In this document: piece by piece, positions 1 through 8,446 of the stretch
Layout of the letters: each line of letters starts with the position of its first letter
Position numbering within the stretch: position 1 is the stretch's first letter
Source: CAZTAO01 sp964611645
GTDB taxonomy: Bacteria; Armatimonadota; UBA5829
Reading direction: 5' to 3'
Assembly (NCBI GenBank): GCA_964611645.1
Contig: CAZTAO010000013.1
Span: forward strand, 39,919 to 103,918
DNA length: 64,000 bases
Made by a program: the position numbers and the translations under genes
Notes under the pieces: model-generated
What the model saw: the letters and a program-made list of their open reading frames with translations, nothing else
What the model was told of the DNA's origin: nothing
The model's database searches: none

Positions 1-434
1 TCCCCGTTCCAAGAGCGGGAGCTTACTTCGCCGAGATCGAGGATGGCGGCGGAGGGTTTTCGCTGACCGTTCCGGCGGGCCGGCTGTGCGCTCTGGCTCC
101 GAAACGGAGCGATAAGTACTACTACGGCGCGCACATGGGCGTCGGCTACTTCTACGTGCCCAAAGGAACCAAGCAGGTAGAGTACTTCCTCCAGGGAGTG
201 GTCACGCACGACGTCTATGACGGGGTAAAGACCCACAAGATGCTCGGCGATGCGCAGGTCAACGTGATACCGGTTGGCCCGGGACGCGACGGGAAAGTGT
301 GGTACATCAACAACTGGAAGGTCGGGCAATTGTGGTTCTACAATATCCCGACCCTGATCGCCCAATCACCCGCCTATCTGATGGTGCCTGGAGAGATCGC
401 CCAGCGAGATGGCCTGATCAAGATGACACAGTAG
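1..434 (+). CDS. C-terminal end of a secreted or sugar-related protein (partial)
   Basis: The frame is open from the first bases of the window and ends at a TAG at 432-434, so this is the 3' end of a larger gene whose start lies outside. The visible 144 residues are rich in Gly, Tyr and Trp and read like a beta-sandwich (for example AYFAEIEDGGGGFSLTVPAG and KVWYINNWKVGQLWFYNIP). That would fit a carbohydrate-binding or jelly-roll domain of an exported protein, but no family motif can be named. The ATG at 135 is internal: coding character continues upstream of it and no ribosome-binding site precedes it. The next gene starts about 195 bases further on, and I see nothing in that gap. Function unknown. 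Confidence 0.6.
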   Translation, partial: PVPRAGAYFAEIEDGGGGFSLTVPAGRLCALAPKRSDKYYYGAHMGVGYFYVPKGTKQVEYFLQGVVTHDVYDGVKTHKMLGDAQVNVIPVGPGRDGKVWYINNWKVGQLWFYNIPTLIAQSPAYLMVPGEIAQRDGLIKMTQ

Positions 435-628
435 CCGATCTGTTGAGCATGGACTATCCTCGCGGGGACTTCGGCAACCCGACAGGTCAAGGCCAGGCAG
501 CCGCGGAAGCCCATGCCTATGATGATGCGCGCGAGGCTGGCCAAAGCGATTACGTAGATGCAAAGGTAAAGCTGAATCACTTGCCCAAATCTGGGTAAAA
601 TCGTTTGTCTACAAACCGGAGGTGACAG

Positions 629-1156
629 ATGCGAGCTTGGCGTTGTATTGGAGCAATAGTTGCGTTGATCGTAGTAGCGGGGATTCTTGGTGTTGCGTTT
701 ATCTATTCCGGCATCTACAATGTGGCGGCTAATCACCCCGACAGCGCACTGGCCGAATGGGTATTCAGCACCACGGCTGATAACTCAATAAAGAGGCACG
801 CGAAGAACACAGAGATCCCGGCTCTCACGGATTCCGCAATGGTAGAGAAGGGACTGGCAAACTACCGGATGTGCGCCGGTTGTCACGGAGCGCCCGGAGT
901 TGATCGTGGGGAGCGAGCGATGGCAATGAACCCGCAGCCCCCGGAATTGGTGGAAGAGGCTGCGGAGTGGAAGGCCAATGAGTTGTTCTGGATTACCAGA
1001 AACGGCATCCGAATGACCGGCATGATGGCGTGGAACGGCGCTTTGTCCGATCAGGACATCTGGGCCACAGTCGCATTTATGAAAACACTGCCGACTCTAG
1101 AGCCAGAGGACTACAAAGCGAGAGTTGATAAGCTGCCTGCTATGCCGCGAAGGTAA
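629..1156 (+). CDS. membrane-anchored class I cytochrome c
   Basis: A 175-residue protein with an N-terminal hydrophobic segment (about residues 7-28) that would act as an uncleaved anchor or signal, followed by a single c-type heme site CAGCH (Cys82, Cys85, His86). Met129, Met132 or Met133 in the stretch RMTGMMAW could be the sixth heme ligand. This is the layout of small mono-heme cytochromes (Cytochrome_CBB3 / cytochrome c family, Pfam PF13442 or PF00034 type) that carry electrons on the outer face of the membrane. The start is supported by GGAGGTGAC directly before the ATG. It stands alone, with the next gene on the opposite strand, so its redox partner is not evident. Confidence 0.88.
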   Translation: MRAWRCIGAIVALIVVAGILGVAFIYSGIYNVAANHPDSALAEWVFSTTADNSIKRHAKNTEIPALTDSAMVEKGLANYRMCAGCHGAPGVDRGERAMAMNPQPPELVEEAAEWKANELFWITRNGIRMTGMMAWNGALSDQDIWATVAFMKTLPTLEPEDYKARVDKLPAMPRR

Positions 1157-1164
1157 AGCCGCGC

Positions 1165-2364
1165 TCACACCAGATCATCGTTCTCAAACATCCACGGCGC
1201 GGCGGCTTTGGCCTCGGTGAACCGTTTCCTGGCCTCGAAGTTCTTGCGTGATGCGGCCAGATTGATACCCTGAACCAGGAGCTTTCGGGCCAACTGCTCA
1301 CGCTTCTGCCTGGCCTCGAAACTCGGCACCGATGGATTGCCCTCGAACGGCAGATCAAGCTCGTGATCGAACCGCAGCACGGGTGGTTCCGGTGGCTCCA
1401 TGTACAGGTTTCGCAAGTGCATCGCGCGGAGCCTAAGCACCAGAGCCACCACGCTCAACGGCACCAGCACCAGGGCTATGTAGAACAACTGCCAGTTGAG
1501 CCGCCAGCGGTTGGCTTTGGCGAGCAGGTCCTCAAAGCTGGTGACACGGGCTTCCCGCCACAGCGCCTTCTCGGCATTCCTGCCGACAACCGCCTCCCGG
1601 ACGAACTGATCCACTCCGGCCGTGCCCAGACGAGAGTCCAGGTACCGGAAACACAGCCGGTAGTTGGCGTAGTCCTGGGGCGACCAGCTTATCATTTCGG
1701 TATTCATGCCGGTCCTGTAGGAGTAGGTATCCTTGGAATCGGACAGATACTGCGCCACCCCTTCGTGAAACCACCTCGGCAGGTCATCTCGCGAGGCCCC
1801 CAGGTAACTCGCTATGTAGGCGTGGACCAGTTCATGTGAGATGGTGTCCTGGAGCTGGTCCGGCGACTTATTCTCCTTGAACACAGCCACAAACCTGCAC
1901 CAGAGCGTCAGCCCTCCGGTGTCCTTGTTGAAGAGCTTGGCTATGACGTCCGGCATAGAATCGCGGGTACTGTAGAGCCGGAGAATTGCGCCGCCCTTGG
2001 GAGCCGGGATCCTCACCAGTTCGCGCAACCGCATGATGGCTTTGTCCTGGGAGGAGCGGAAGTTGACCAACTTGAAGCTCCCGCCCTGCTCAGGGTCGGT
2101 TGAAGTAAACGCTATCACCAGCCCAACGGCATTCCGCACATTCGCGCTGTCCTGGCTATACCTCACCTCCGGCGAGGCCAGCAGTTCCGTGGCGAGGTTA
2201 GAAACCCGGTTCATGTCCTGGTTGTTCCTGAATGGGTAGTTGACCAGGTCATCGAAGCTGGGGCCGTCCGCCGCTGCCGGGGCAACCAGGCAGAGCAAGG
2301 CCAGGACCAGCCCGCAGAGCCACCAGAGAACTGCTGTTGAAGACATCCGATGGGATAGCATCAT
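1165..2364 (-). CDS. exported peptidase MA-like metalloprotease with C-terminal membrane anchor
   Basis: A 399-residue protein. Residues 10-32 form a signal peptide. The zinc site HELVH is at 177-181, followed by Glu201 in WFHEGVAQYL as the likely third zinc ligand: the gluzincin arrangement of the peptidase MA-like family (Pfam PF13485). A transmembrane segment lies near residues 293-312 and the last 80 residues are charged, probably cytoplasmic. The expected activity is cleavage of peptides outside the membrane; the substrate is unknown. It converges with the cytochrome c gene, only 8 bases apart. The start ATGATG has no strong ribosome-binding site, so the second ATG is also possible. Confidence 0.82.
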   Translation of the reverse strand: MMLSHRMSSTAVLWWLCGLVLALLCLVAPAAADGPSFDDLVNYPFRNNQDMNRVSNLATELLASPEVRYSQDSANVRNAVGLVIAFTSTDPEQGGSFKLVNFRSSQDKAIMRLRELVRIPAPKGGAILRLYSTRDSMPDVIAKLFNKDTGGLTLWCRFVAVFKENKSPDQLQDTISHELVHAYIASYLGASRDDLPRWFHEGVAQYLSDSKDTYSYRTGMNTEMISWSPQDYANYRLCFRYLDSRLGTAGVDQFVREAVVGRNAEKALWREARVTSFEDLLAKANRWRLNWQLFYIALVLVPLSVVALVLRLRAMHLRNLYMEPPEPPVLRFDHELDLPFEGNPSVPSFEARQKREQLARKLLVQGINLAASRKNFEARKRFTEAKAAAPWMFENDDLV

Positions 2365-2460
2365 ATCAGGCTTAGTCTAGCTGGGTGGCGAGGCTGTGTC
2401 AAATGCGGCGGGTCTCGCCCCTACATCAAACCATACGGCTACTTCGGACAGCGTCGCGCG

Positions 2461-2508
2461 TTTCGACTCCGCTCAACGAGCGACGCCGTCGGTTGAGCGG
2501 AGTCGAAA
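2461..2508. repeat. palindromic repeat, family A (copy 1)
   Basis: Perfect inverted repeat: a 17-base left arm (2461-2477, starting TTTCGACTCCGCTC) and its exact complement at 2492-2508, with a 14-base loop. The same arm sequence occurs at 37467-37514, and a half copy at about 37554-37577, all in non-coding DNA. This is a REP-like intergenic element. Confidence 0.85.
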
Positions 2509-2530
2509 CAGGTGCTTGGCCGGAGTCCAT

Positions 2531-2561
2531 GATCGTGCGCGATTGCAAATCGCGCACGATC
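2531..2561. repeat. perfect hairpin, 14-base arms
   Basis: GATCGTGCGCGATT at 2531-2544, loop GCA, then the exact complement at 2548-2561. It lies in the 250-base gap between two minus-strand genes, next to the family A palindrome. No T-run follows on either strand, so it is probably a repeat element rather than a factor-independent terminator. Confidence 0.8.
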
Positions 2562-2615
2562 TGGGGGGCGAGCCTCGGGCTTCCATCCAACTATCAGACC
2601 ATCAAACCGCCCTCG

Positions 2616-3707
2616 CTACTTCCCCGGTTCCCACGGCCCTTTTTCGTTGTAGTTGCCTTTGACTATGGTGGATGGGGCAAATGTGTGGGTTCCTGAGATT
2701 ATGAAGTTGTCTGCGAAGAGGTTGGCGCTTTCGCCTGAGAAATATACGTTGCAGCCGATGGTGCTGTCGGTGACGCTGACCCCCTTGCTGTCTTTGACAT
2801 CCAGATCGCCGTAGAAGAAGCAGCAGTTGTTGATCAGCATCCCGTTGGCGACGTTTATGGCCTGGATCGAATAGCGGATGTTGTGGTTGATGAGGCAGTT
2901 GGAGATGGCCCCGTGGGAACCGTTCTCGTGGTCTTCGATCAGCATTCCGGTGTAGTTGTGCACGAACTGGGAAGTGCCTATCTTCACGTTGCCGCCGTGG
3001 ATGATGCAGCCGTAGTAGTTGCCCTGGCTGGTGAGCATTGAGACGTTCATATACTCCGAACGCGTGTCGAACTTGAACCCCACGTAGTTCCCTTCGGTGG
3101 AGACGTTGAAGATAGTCGCCGAAGTGGCCCAGTTGCCGTAGGCCGTGCCGGCAGTGTAGGAAACCATGATGCCGATACCCGCAAAGTTGTTCACGGTGAC
3201 CCCGGATACCTCAAACCCGCTGCAGCGGCTGATGACAATCCCGTTCTCGCCGGAATCCACTCTCGCCGAAGGATCGACCATCGGGGTCTCGCCATCCAGC
3301 ATTACATCCCTCAGCCGCCAGTCGTTGACTCCCTCCTGCACGAACACCCGCTTCACGCCTGTCATCCTGGATAGCTTGATGACGGTTGCCTTTCCGGCTC
3401 CGACCAACGTAACTCCCGCAGGTATGGTGACATCCGCAAAATGGTATTCGCCCGCGTCGAGGTTCACAATCCCCGGTCCCGCGGTAAGCGCAGCCTTGAG
3501 CCTGGCGCTCTCGGCGTATGGGCCGCTTGGTATAACTCCATCAACGAGTGGGAAATCCTTGAAGTTTCGGGTGGTCATCCTTGGTCCTTTCGTCATCTCA
3601 ACAGGTTTCACAGCCGCAGGCTTGGCCAGAGGCCTAGCAGCAGGCTTAACCGCCCCCCAGACCGAGGTCGTTATGGCTAGCAATATCGCTACCGTCAGTA
3701 GTCGCAT
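2616..3707 (-). CDS. secreted right-handed parallel beta-helix protein (pectate-lyase-like fold)
   Basis: A 363-residue protein with a signal peptide (about residues 1-18, ending SVWG-A) and a proline/alanine/lysine-rich linker to residue 40. The rest has the short repeating turns of a right-handed beta-helix, with phrases such as GIVISRCSGFEVSGVTVNNF and NCLINHNIRYSIQAINV. Such folds occur in polysaccharide lyases and GH28-type hydrolases, but no catalytic set can be identified here. It may bind or modify a polysaccharide outside the cell. The ATG is preceded by AGAGGAGAGAAAC, a good ribosome-binding site. Confidence 0.78.
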   Translation of the reverse strand: MRLLTVAILLAITTSVWGAVKPAARPLAKPAAVKPVEMTKGPRMTTRNFKDFPLVDGVIPSGPYAESARLKAALTAGPGIVNLDAGEYHFADVTIPAGVTLVGAGKATVIKLSRMTGVKRVFVQEGVNDWRLRDVMLDGETPMVDPSARVDSGENGIVISRCSGFEVSGVTVNNFAGIGIMVSYTAGTAYGNWATSATIFNVSTEGNYVGFKFDTRSEYMNVSMLTSQGNYYGCIIHGGNVKIGTSQFVHNYTGMLIEDHENGSHGAISNCLINHNIRYSIQAINVANGMLINNCCFFYGDLDVKDSKGVSVTDSTIGCNVYFSGESANLFADNFIISGTHTFAPSTIVKGNYNEKGPWEPGK

Positions 3708-3820
3708 GTTTCTCTCCTCTTGTCGATGGACACACCGACAACTTCGCCGTGCGAGAGCTATTTCCCTCCCATCTTAGGACTGGAGGTTTGGCGATCGAGG
3801 GGTGTCGTGGGGATAGGAGG

Positions 3821-4027
3821 CTACGCTTCGCCCTCGAGATACTTGACCAACTCCTCCAAGCTGGAGTAGATTCTGTCTGGGATCTGGTTGATGGCTACGA
3901 TGGCCGCTTCAGACCCGCCGCTTTCCTCGATGCTGTAGACTATGTCCTCTTTGGTTGCTGGGAAGCTCATACTCGCAAGGCACAACCCCGCCGCCTTGTC
4001 CGAGCTTATGAAATCGCACTTGCTCAC
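3821..4027 (-). CDS. DUF2795 small protein
   Basis: A 68-residue protein starting at GTG with GGAGG about 8 bases upstream. The pattern SFPATKEDIVYSIEESGG ... INQIPDRIYSSLEELVKYL matches DUF2795 (Pfam PF11387), small helical proteins of unknown function found across bacteria. It stands alone between the beta-helix protein and the large membrane protein, with about 95 and 115 bases of non-coding DNA on either side. Confidence 0.8.
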   Translation of the reverse strand: MSKCDFISSDKAAGLCLASMSFPATKEDIVYSIEESGGSEAAIVAINQIPDRIYSSLEELVKYLEGEA

Positions 4028-4123
4028 GTCCGGTCCCTCCTGCTGCTGTGATCTGCCTAAGGCAAGTATACCCAGAGAGCGGGGCTTTCGTATTCTCCGA
4101 ACATCTGCGCGTCTTCCGCGATC

Positions 4124-6442
4124 CTACCTATTCCTGGCCCGAAGCATCACGTCAAGAATGTTGGAAAAGTCATCGGTCCAGGTTCTCATGCCGGGTATGG
4201 TCTTGGCGGGTTTCCAGTCCTTGTTCTGGTTCAGGATACCGAAGTCCCGCTGGTCGCGCGCCAGCGCCACCCACCTGGACTGCGCGACGCCCTTGGTAAC
4301 GTTGGATTGTGCGACCGACATGTCAGTCCGATATATGCACTTCAGGTCGAGGCTCTCGGCTATCCCCGCCACCACCGGCCGCAGGTCCATAAAGCGGTTG
4401 CTGATATGGACAGCTATCACCCCACCGTCTTTCAGTTTGGTCTCGTAGATGGCCATAGCTTGGGTAGTAAGCAGGTGCACCGGGATCGAGTCGCTGCTGA
4501 ATGCATCGAGGACGATGAGGTCGAAGATCTTGTCCGCAGCCTGAGCGATTTTCAAGCGACCGTCACCGAGCACCGTCTGCACCATCGCCCCACGCGACTG
4601 CGCGTCCGAGATATAGCTGAAATAGTTGGCATCTTCGGCGACCCTCACTACATTCGGGTCGATCTCATAGAAGGTCATGGAGTCGGACGGGCGCGCGTAG
4701 CTGGCAATCGTCCCTGCTCCAAGGCCGATCGCCCCAACCGCGATCTTCGGCGCCCTCTTCTGTTCCATCTCAAACACCTGGCCAATGGGGCCGCCTCGGG
4801 AGTAGTATGTCAGGGGGACGTCGCGTTCCCCGGCGTTGCGCCACTGGATTCCGTGGACGGTTGTGCCGTGCATCAGAATGTGCGCGTTGCGAATTGGGTC
4901 GCGTGCTATGCGGATTATGCCGAAGAAGTCTCTGGCTGAGAAGATTGTCTGCTGGCGCGCGCCTGGGGAAACACTAATCGCGAGAAGTATCCCAGCCAGG
5001 CCCAGCCCGAACCTCAGCGGCCTGCCCGAGAATGCAAAGCATACAGCCGCGACCAGCGCCAACAGGCCCACGTCCAACAGCGAAGCCAGACTGTTGCTCT
5101 TGGGATGGGTGATTGTGTTGAGCGCATAGACAACAACCCCGGCAACAATCGCGAGACCGACAGCGAAGACAACATCTGTAGCCCACAACCTCGCCTCGGC
5201 AGGCTTGGTCGCAGGCTTGTCCCCCCGGGTCACGAGGAACAGGTAGCACGCCAGGGCCAACGCTATCGGGTACTCCGCGACGGTCCGGAACACAAGAGGG
5301 GCCACAATCGCGTTGAACACCCCGCCCAATGCGCCTCCGACGCTCATAAGCAGATAGAACTCCGTGAGGCGCTTCGCGTGGGGCCTGTCGACAGCCAGAG
5401 CGCCGTGGCAGGCCATCGCCGCCGTGAAGAATGTGAACAAGTGCAGAATAGGCGCATACGGCAAGGGCACCTGAGTGCGGTTGAGGACCACCATCTGAAT
5501 CAGCACAGCAGGTGCCAGAATCCGCACTGGCCACCCTTGAGAAAGCAACTTGCTCCGGCTGAACACGAAGATGAAAGACAGCAGATACAGCGTCAGCGGC
5601 AGCACCCACAACAGCGGAATCGCCGCGATGTCCGTGGTGATGTAGGTAGTCACGCCCAGCAGCAGGCTGGATGGCACAAATGAGAGTGCGATCCACCTGA
5701 TCCGCCTCGCGGTCGTGATCTGCTCAGCGTCCGAGTACAGCGCCGACTCCTCGACCGGCGGCAGCGGGACGTCGCTCGCATCGGGCTGGTTATGTTTCGG
5801 GATTTCCGCTTCGCTCACCGTGCGGGGCGCGCTGCGATATGCCCAGCCGGCGCAAATGAGGGTGAGCGCGACCAGAACCATGTACCCATAGGTCCATAAG
5901 TGGCTTTGCTCCGCCAGGGTAAAATTGGGTTCAAACACCACAATATAGCCCAGAAGACCAACTATGCTGCCGGCGTTACTGGCGGCGTAGAGGAAGTAGG
6001 GGTCCATGGCCGAATGGTGCCCGCTTTCGGAGAACCATTTCTGGATCATCGTCGCGCCCGTGGAAACTACAAAGAACGGCGCTCCCACGAACACCGTCAG
6101 CACCAAGAGCAGCCACGGGATAGGGTTAGGTGAGCTTGGGGGAGACCAGCCTGCAGCTATGTGAACCGGCAGCAGTGACAGGGGAATCAGCACAAGAATG
6201 GCGTGCACGGGAATCTGCAGGTTGAGCTTGAGCTTAGATGTTGAGAAGTGGGTGTAGGCATATCCTGCCAGCAAGGCGGCCTGGAAGAAGAGCATGCAGG
6301 TGTTCCACACAGCGGGAGTGCCGCCCAGCATCGGCAGCACCATCTTGGCAAACATCGGCTCAACCAGAAACAGCAGCGTGGAGCCCACGAAAATGGTCAG
6401 CGAGAACAAGAATACCACTACCAGGTTCCCCTTGTCAGTCAC
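4124..6442 (-). CDS. polytopic membrane protein fused to a spermidine-synthase-like domain
   Basis: A 772-residue protein. Residues 1 to about 500 contain some 12-14 hydrophobic transmembrane segments. The C-terminal 230 residues form a Rossmann-fold aminopropyltransferase-like domain: AIGLGAGTIASYA (nucleotide-binding loop), FYEIDPNVVRVA (acidic residue after strand 2), LGDGRLKI, and LIVLDAFSSDSIPVHLLT. This is the family annotated as fused MFS/spermidine synthase. Its reaction is unproven; aminopropyl transfer or another methyl-donor-dependent step is possible. It starts at GTG with no clear ribosome-binding site. No polyamine genes are near, so the physiological role is open. Confidence 0.85.
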   Translation of the reverse strand: MTDKGNLVVVFLFSLTIFVGSTLLFLVEPMFAKMVLPMLGGTPAVWNTCMLFFQAALLAGYAYTHFSTSKLKLNLQIPVHAILVLIPLSLLPVHIAAGWSPPSSPNPIPWLLLVLTVFVGAPFFVVSTGATMIQKWFSESGHHSAMDPYFLYAASNAGSIVGLLGYIVVFEPNFTLAEQSHLWTYGYMVLVALTLICAGWAYRSAPRTVSEAEIPKHNQPDASDVPLPPVEESALYSDAEQITTARRIRWIALSFVPSSLLLGVTTYITTDIAAIPLLWVLPLTLYLLSFIFVFSRSKLLSQGWPVRILAPAVLIQMVVLNRTQVPLPYAPILHLFTFFTAAMACHGALAVDRPHAKRLTEFYLLMSVGGALGGVFNAIVAPLVFRTVAEYPIALALACYLFLVTRGDKPATKPAEARLWATDVVFAVGLAIVAGVVVYALNTITHPKSNSLASLLDVGLLALVAAVCFAFSGRPLRFGLGLAGILLAISVSPGARQQTIFSARDFFGIIRIARDPIRNAHILMHGTTVHGIQWRNAGERDVPLTYYSRGGPIGQVFEMEQKRAPKIAVGAIGLGAGTIASYARPSDSMTFYEIDPNVVRVAEDANYFSYISDAQSRGAMVQTVLGDGRLKIAQAADKIFDLIVLDAFSSDSIPVHLLTTQAMAIYETKLKDGGVIAVHISNRFMDLRPVVAGIAESLDLKCIYRTDMSVAQSNVTKGVAQSRWVALARDQRDFGILNQNKDWKPAKTIPGMRTWTDDFSNILDVMLRARNR

Positions 6443-6708
6443 ATTCGGCGCAGATCACACGGACTGCTTAGGCGTGGAGGAGGATAGAACCTTCTTGGGG
6501 TGGTCGACATTCGAACGCCTGCATCGCGCGAGCCATCCTCCCTCCACCATCATACCATCCAATCAGAAGCAAATTCCTCGTCGTTCCTTGGGATGATTAC
6601 CAACAGTCAACCCACAATTGTCAAACCATTCACAACCAACTGTCGTGAAACCTTGCTGGAGTTCGTCTAATCCGTATGATTAGATATTTCTGGCGGGAGG
6701 CGAATACT

Positions 6709-8271
6709 GTGAGACGAGCATTGCTGGGATTGGTTATGGTGGGAGTGATAGGTCTGGCGGCGGGGGCCGCCGCTCTGGCCGAGGAGAAAGACAACGCGTA
6801 TCTGTGGAAGTCGAAGGTGACTTCGGTGACTGTATTCAAGAACGGACTGGGATTCTTTCTGAGGCAGGGAGATGTGGCGTTGAGGGAAGGTTGGTGCGTG
6901 TCCGATGCGGTGCCGCCCGCGGCTTTCGGGACGTTGGCCATATTCTCGCACAAGGCGGATGAGACTGTGGATGTGGTCGGCTCAGGGCCGGGGGAAGTGG
7001 TGGAGTTCGACGGCAAGGATGCCTCCAAAGACCCCGCAGCCAAGCGGTCGCGGCTGGAAAGCTGCAAGTTCCTTGCCGTGCAGTTGACCTACACCCGCCA
7101 GGGCAAGGACCTCACCAGCGCGGGCAAGCTGGTATCGGTCGGGCCGGAGTATGTGGTGCTGGATACGGACGCTGGGAGCGCCGCCGTGCCACTGGCGGGG
7201 ATCAAGAAACTGCAGGTGTTGGAGAACCCGCTCCGGGTGCACGTGGCATCGGACAGTGGAAAGGTTCCGGTCAATACAACAATCGGCATGGCCTACCTGC
7301 GCAAAGGGGTTACCTGGATACCGGAGTACACCCTGAAGCTCATCGACGATGATGATGCCGAGCTTACCCTTCGCGGGACGCTGGTGAATGAGGCCGAGGA
7401 CCTGGTGCATTGTGACGTAAACTTCGTGGTTGGAGTGCCGAATTTCCTCCACACCGAGTACCTTGCGCCCATCGCGGTCGGCCAGATCATTCGGACCATC
7501 GGGGCTGCGGTCGCGCCGTCCCAGGTGATGTCGCAGATATCCAACCGCGCGGCAATTGCCCAGGACAACCGGACGAACTCTCCCGGGATAGTGGATATAC
7601 CCGCGGCGGCGGGCGGCAGAGAGATCAGCGAGTCGGTCGGCAACCTGCCGCAGTGGGAGGGGACCGGCGCCACCGACTACACCGTCTATACCCGCAAGGA
7701 CCTTACAGTACGGCGCGGGGAGAAGATGATCGTGACGCTGTTTGTGAAGCGGATCAAGTACGGCCACACCTATCGCTGGACCCCGCCCGATGAGGTGAAG
7801 CATTTCCTGGTGCTGCACAACGAGTCCGACAGCGCCTGGACAACCGGCCCGTGCCTGGCAATCAGCGGGGAGAATGCGCTCAGCGAAGACCTTCTGAAGT
7901 ATGTGCCCAAGGGCGGCAAGGGCGAGTTCCCGGTCACCACGGCGATCAACATAACCCATGAGCAGAAGGAGACCGAAGTTGACCGCAAGCTCAAGGACTA
8001 CTCACCGTCGCCCAACGCGTACATGGACCTGGTAACGGTGAGCGGGGAACTCAAGCTCATCAACTATGGCAATGAACCGGCGGAGATGACGGTGGACTTT
8101 GGAGTCAGGGGCAAGCCTGTGAGCGTGTCGGACGATGGCAACATCCAGCTCGACACAGAGAACCTCAGGCTCCTGGAGCGCAAAGCCGCGATCCAGTGGA
8201 AAATCAAGGTCCCAGCGGGAGATACAAAGGTTCTGACTTACAAGTACGAGCGGTACGTGCCATCGAGTTAG
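6709..8271 (+). CDS. exported DUF4139-domain protein
   Basis: About 520 residues. I chose the GTG at 6709 because GGGAGG lies 8 bases upstream and the product then begins with a normal signal peptide (VRRALLGLVMVGVIGLAAG, cleaved near AALA-EE). An ATG at 6676 in the same frame would only add 11 residues. The body follows the DUF4140/DUF4139 plan (Pfam PF13598): an N-terminal strand region SVTVFKNGLGFFLRQGDV, a middle VTWIPEYTLKL ... LTLRGTLVNEAEDLVHCDV, and a C-terminal IQWKIKVPAGDTKVLTYKYE. These are beta-rich envelope proteins of unknown function. A GC-rich hairpin follows about 50 bases after the stop. Confidence 0.78.
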   Translation: MRRALLGLVMVGVIGLAAGAAALAEEKDNAYLWKSKVTSVTVFKNGLGFFLRQGDVALREGWCVSDAVPPAAFGTLAIFSHKADETVDVVGSGPGEVVEFDGKDASKDPAAKRSRLESCKFLAVQLTYTRQGKDLTSAGKLVSVGPEYVVLDTDAGSAAVPLAGIKKLQVLENPLRVHVASDSGKVPVNTTIGMAYLRKGVTWIPEYTLKLIDDDDAELTLRGTLVNEAEDLVHCDVNFVVGVPNFLHTEYLAPIAVGQIIRTIGAAVAPSQVMSQISNRAAIAQDNRTNSPGIVDIPAAAGGREISESVGNLPQWEGTGATDYTVYTRKDLTVRRGEKMIVTLFVKRIKYGHTYRWTPPDEVKHFLVLHNESDSAWTTGPCLAISGENALSEDLLKYVPKGGKGEFPVTTAINITHEQKETEVDRKLKDYSPSPNAYMDLVTVSGELKLINYGNEPAEMTVDFGVRGKPVSVSDDGNIQLDTENLRLLERKAAIQWKIKVPAGDTKVLTYKYERYVPSS

Positions 8272-8324
8272 CCTATAGCCAATGTCTGATAGGATGTAGC
8301 AGATAGAAAGGACAAACACAGACG

Positions 8325-8365
8325 CATCCCATCCCTCCGGGTACCTTGCCTGGAAGGATGGGATG
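8325..8365. terminator. hairpin after the DUF4139 gene (possible terminator)
   Basis: CATCCCATCC (8325-8334) pairs with GGATGGGATG (8356-8365), and the inner bases TCCGGG/CCTGGA extend the stem. It lies between two convergent genes (stops at 8271 and 8447). The following bases are not a clean T-run, so termination is a reasonable guess only. Confidence 0.5.
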
Positions 8366-8446
8366 GTCTGATGTTAGTCCGCCGCAGTCAACGCCGGCGG
8401 CTGCGACGCTTGAGCCGTCTGCCCTCCGACTCTCCAAGCATCAAAC

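Noticed and set aside
5105..5683. Long open frame opposite the spermidine-synthase-like gene
   Set aside because: It is antisense to well-recognised transmembrane coding sequence, with a composition (many Arg, His, Gln) typical of a shadow frame.
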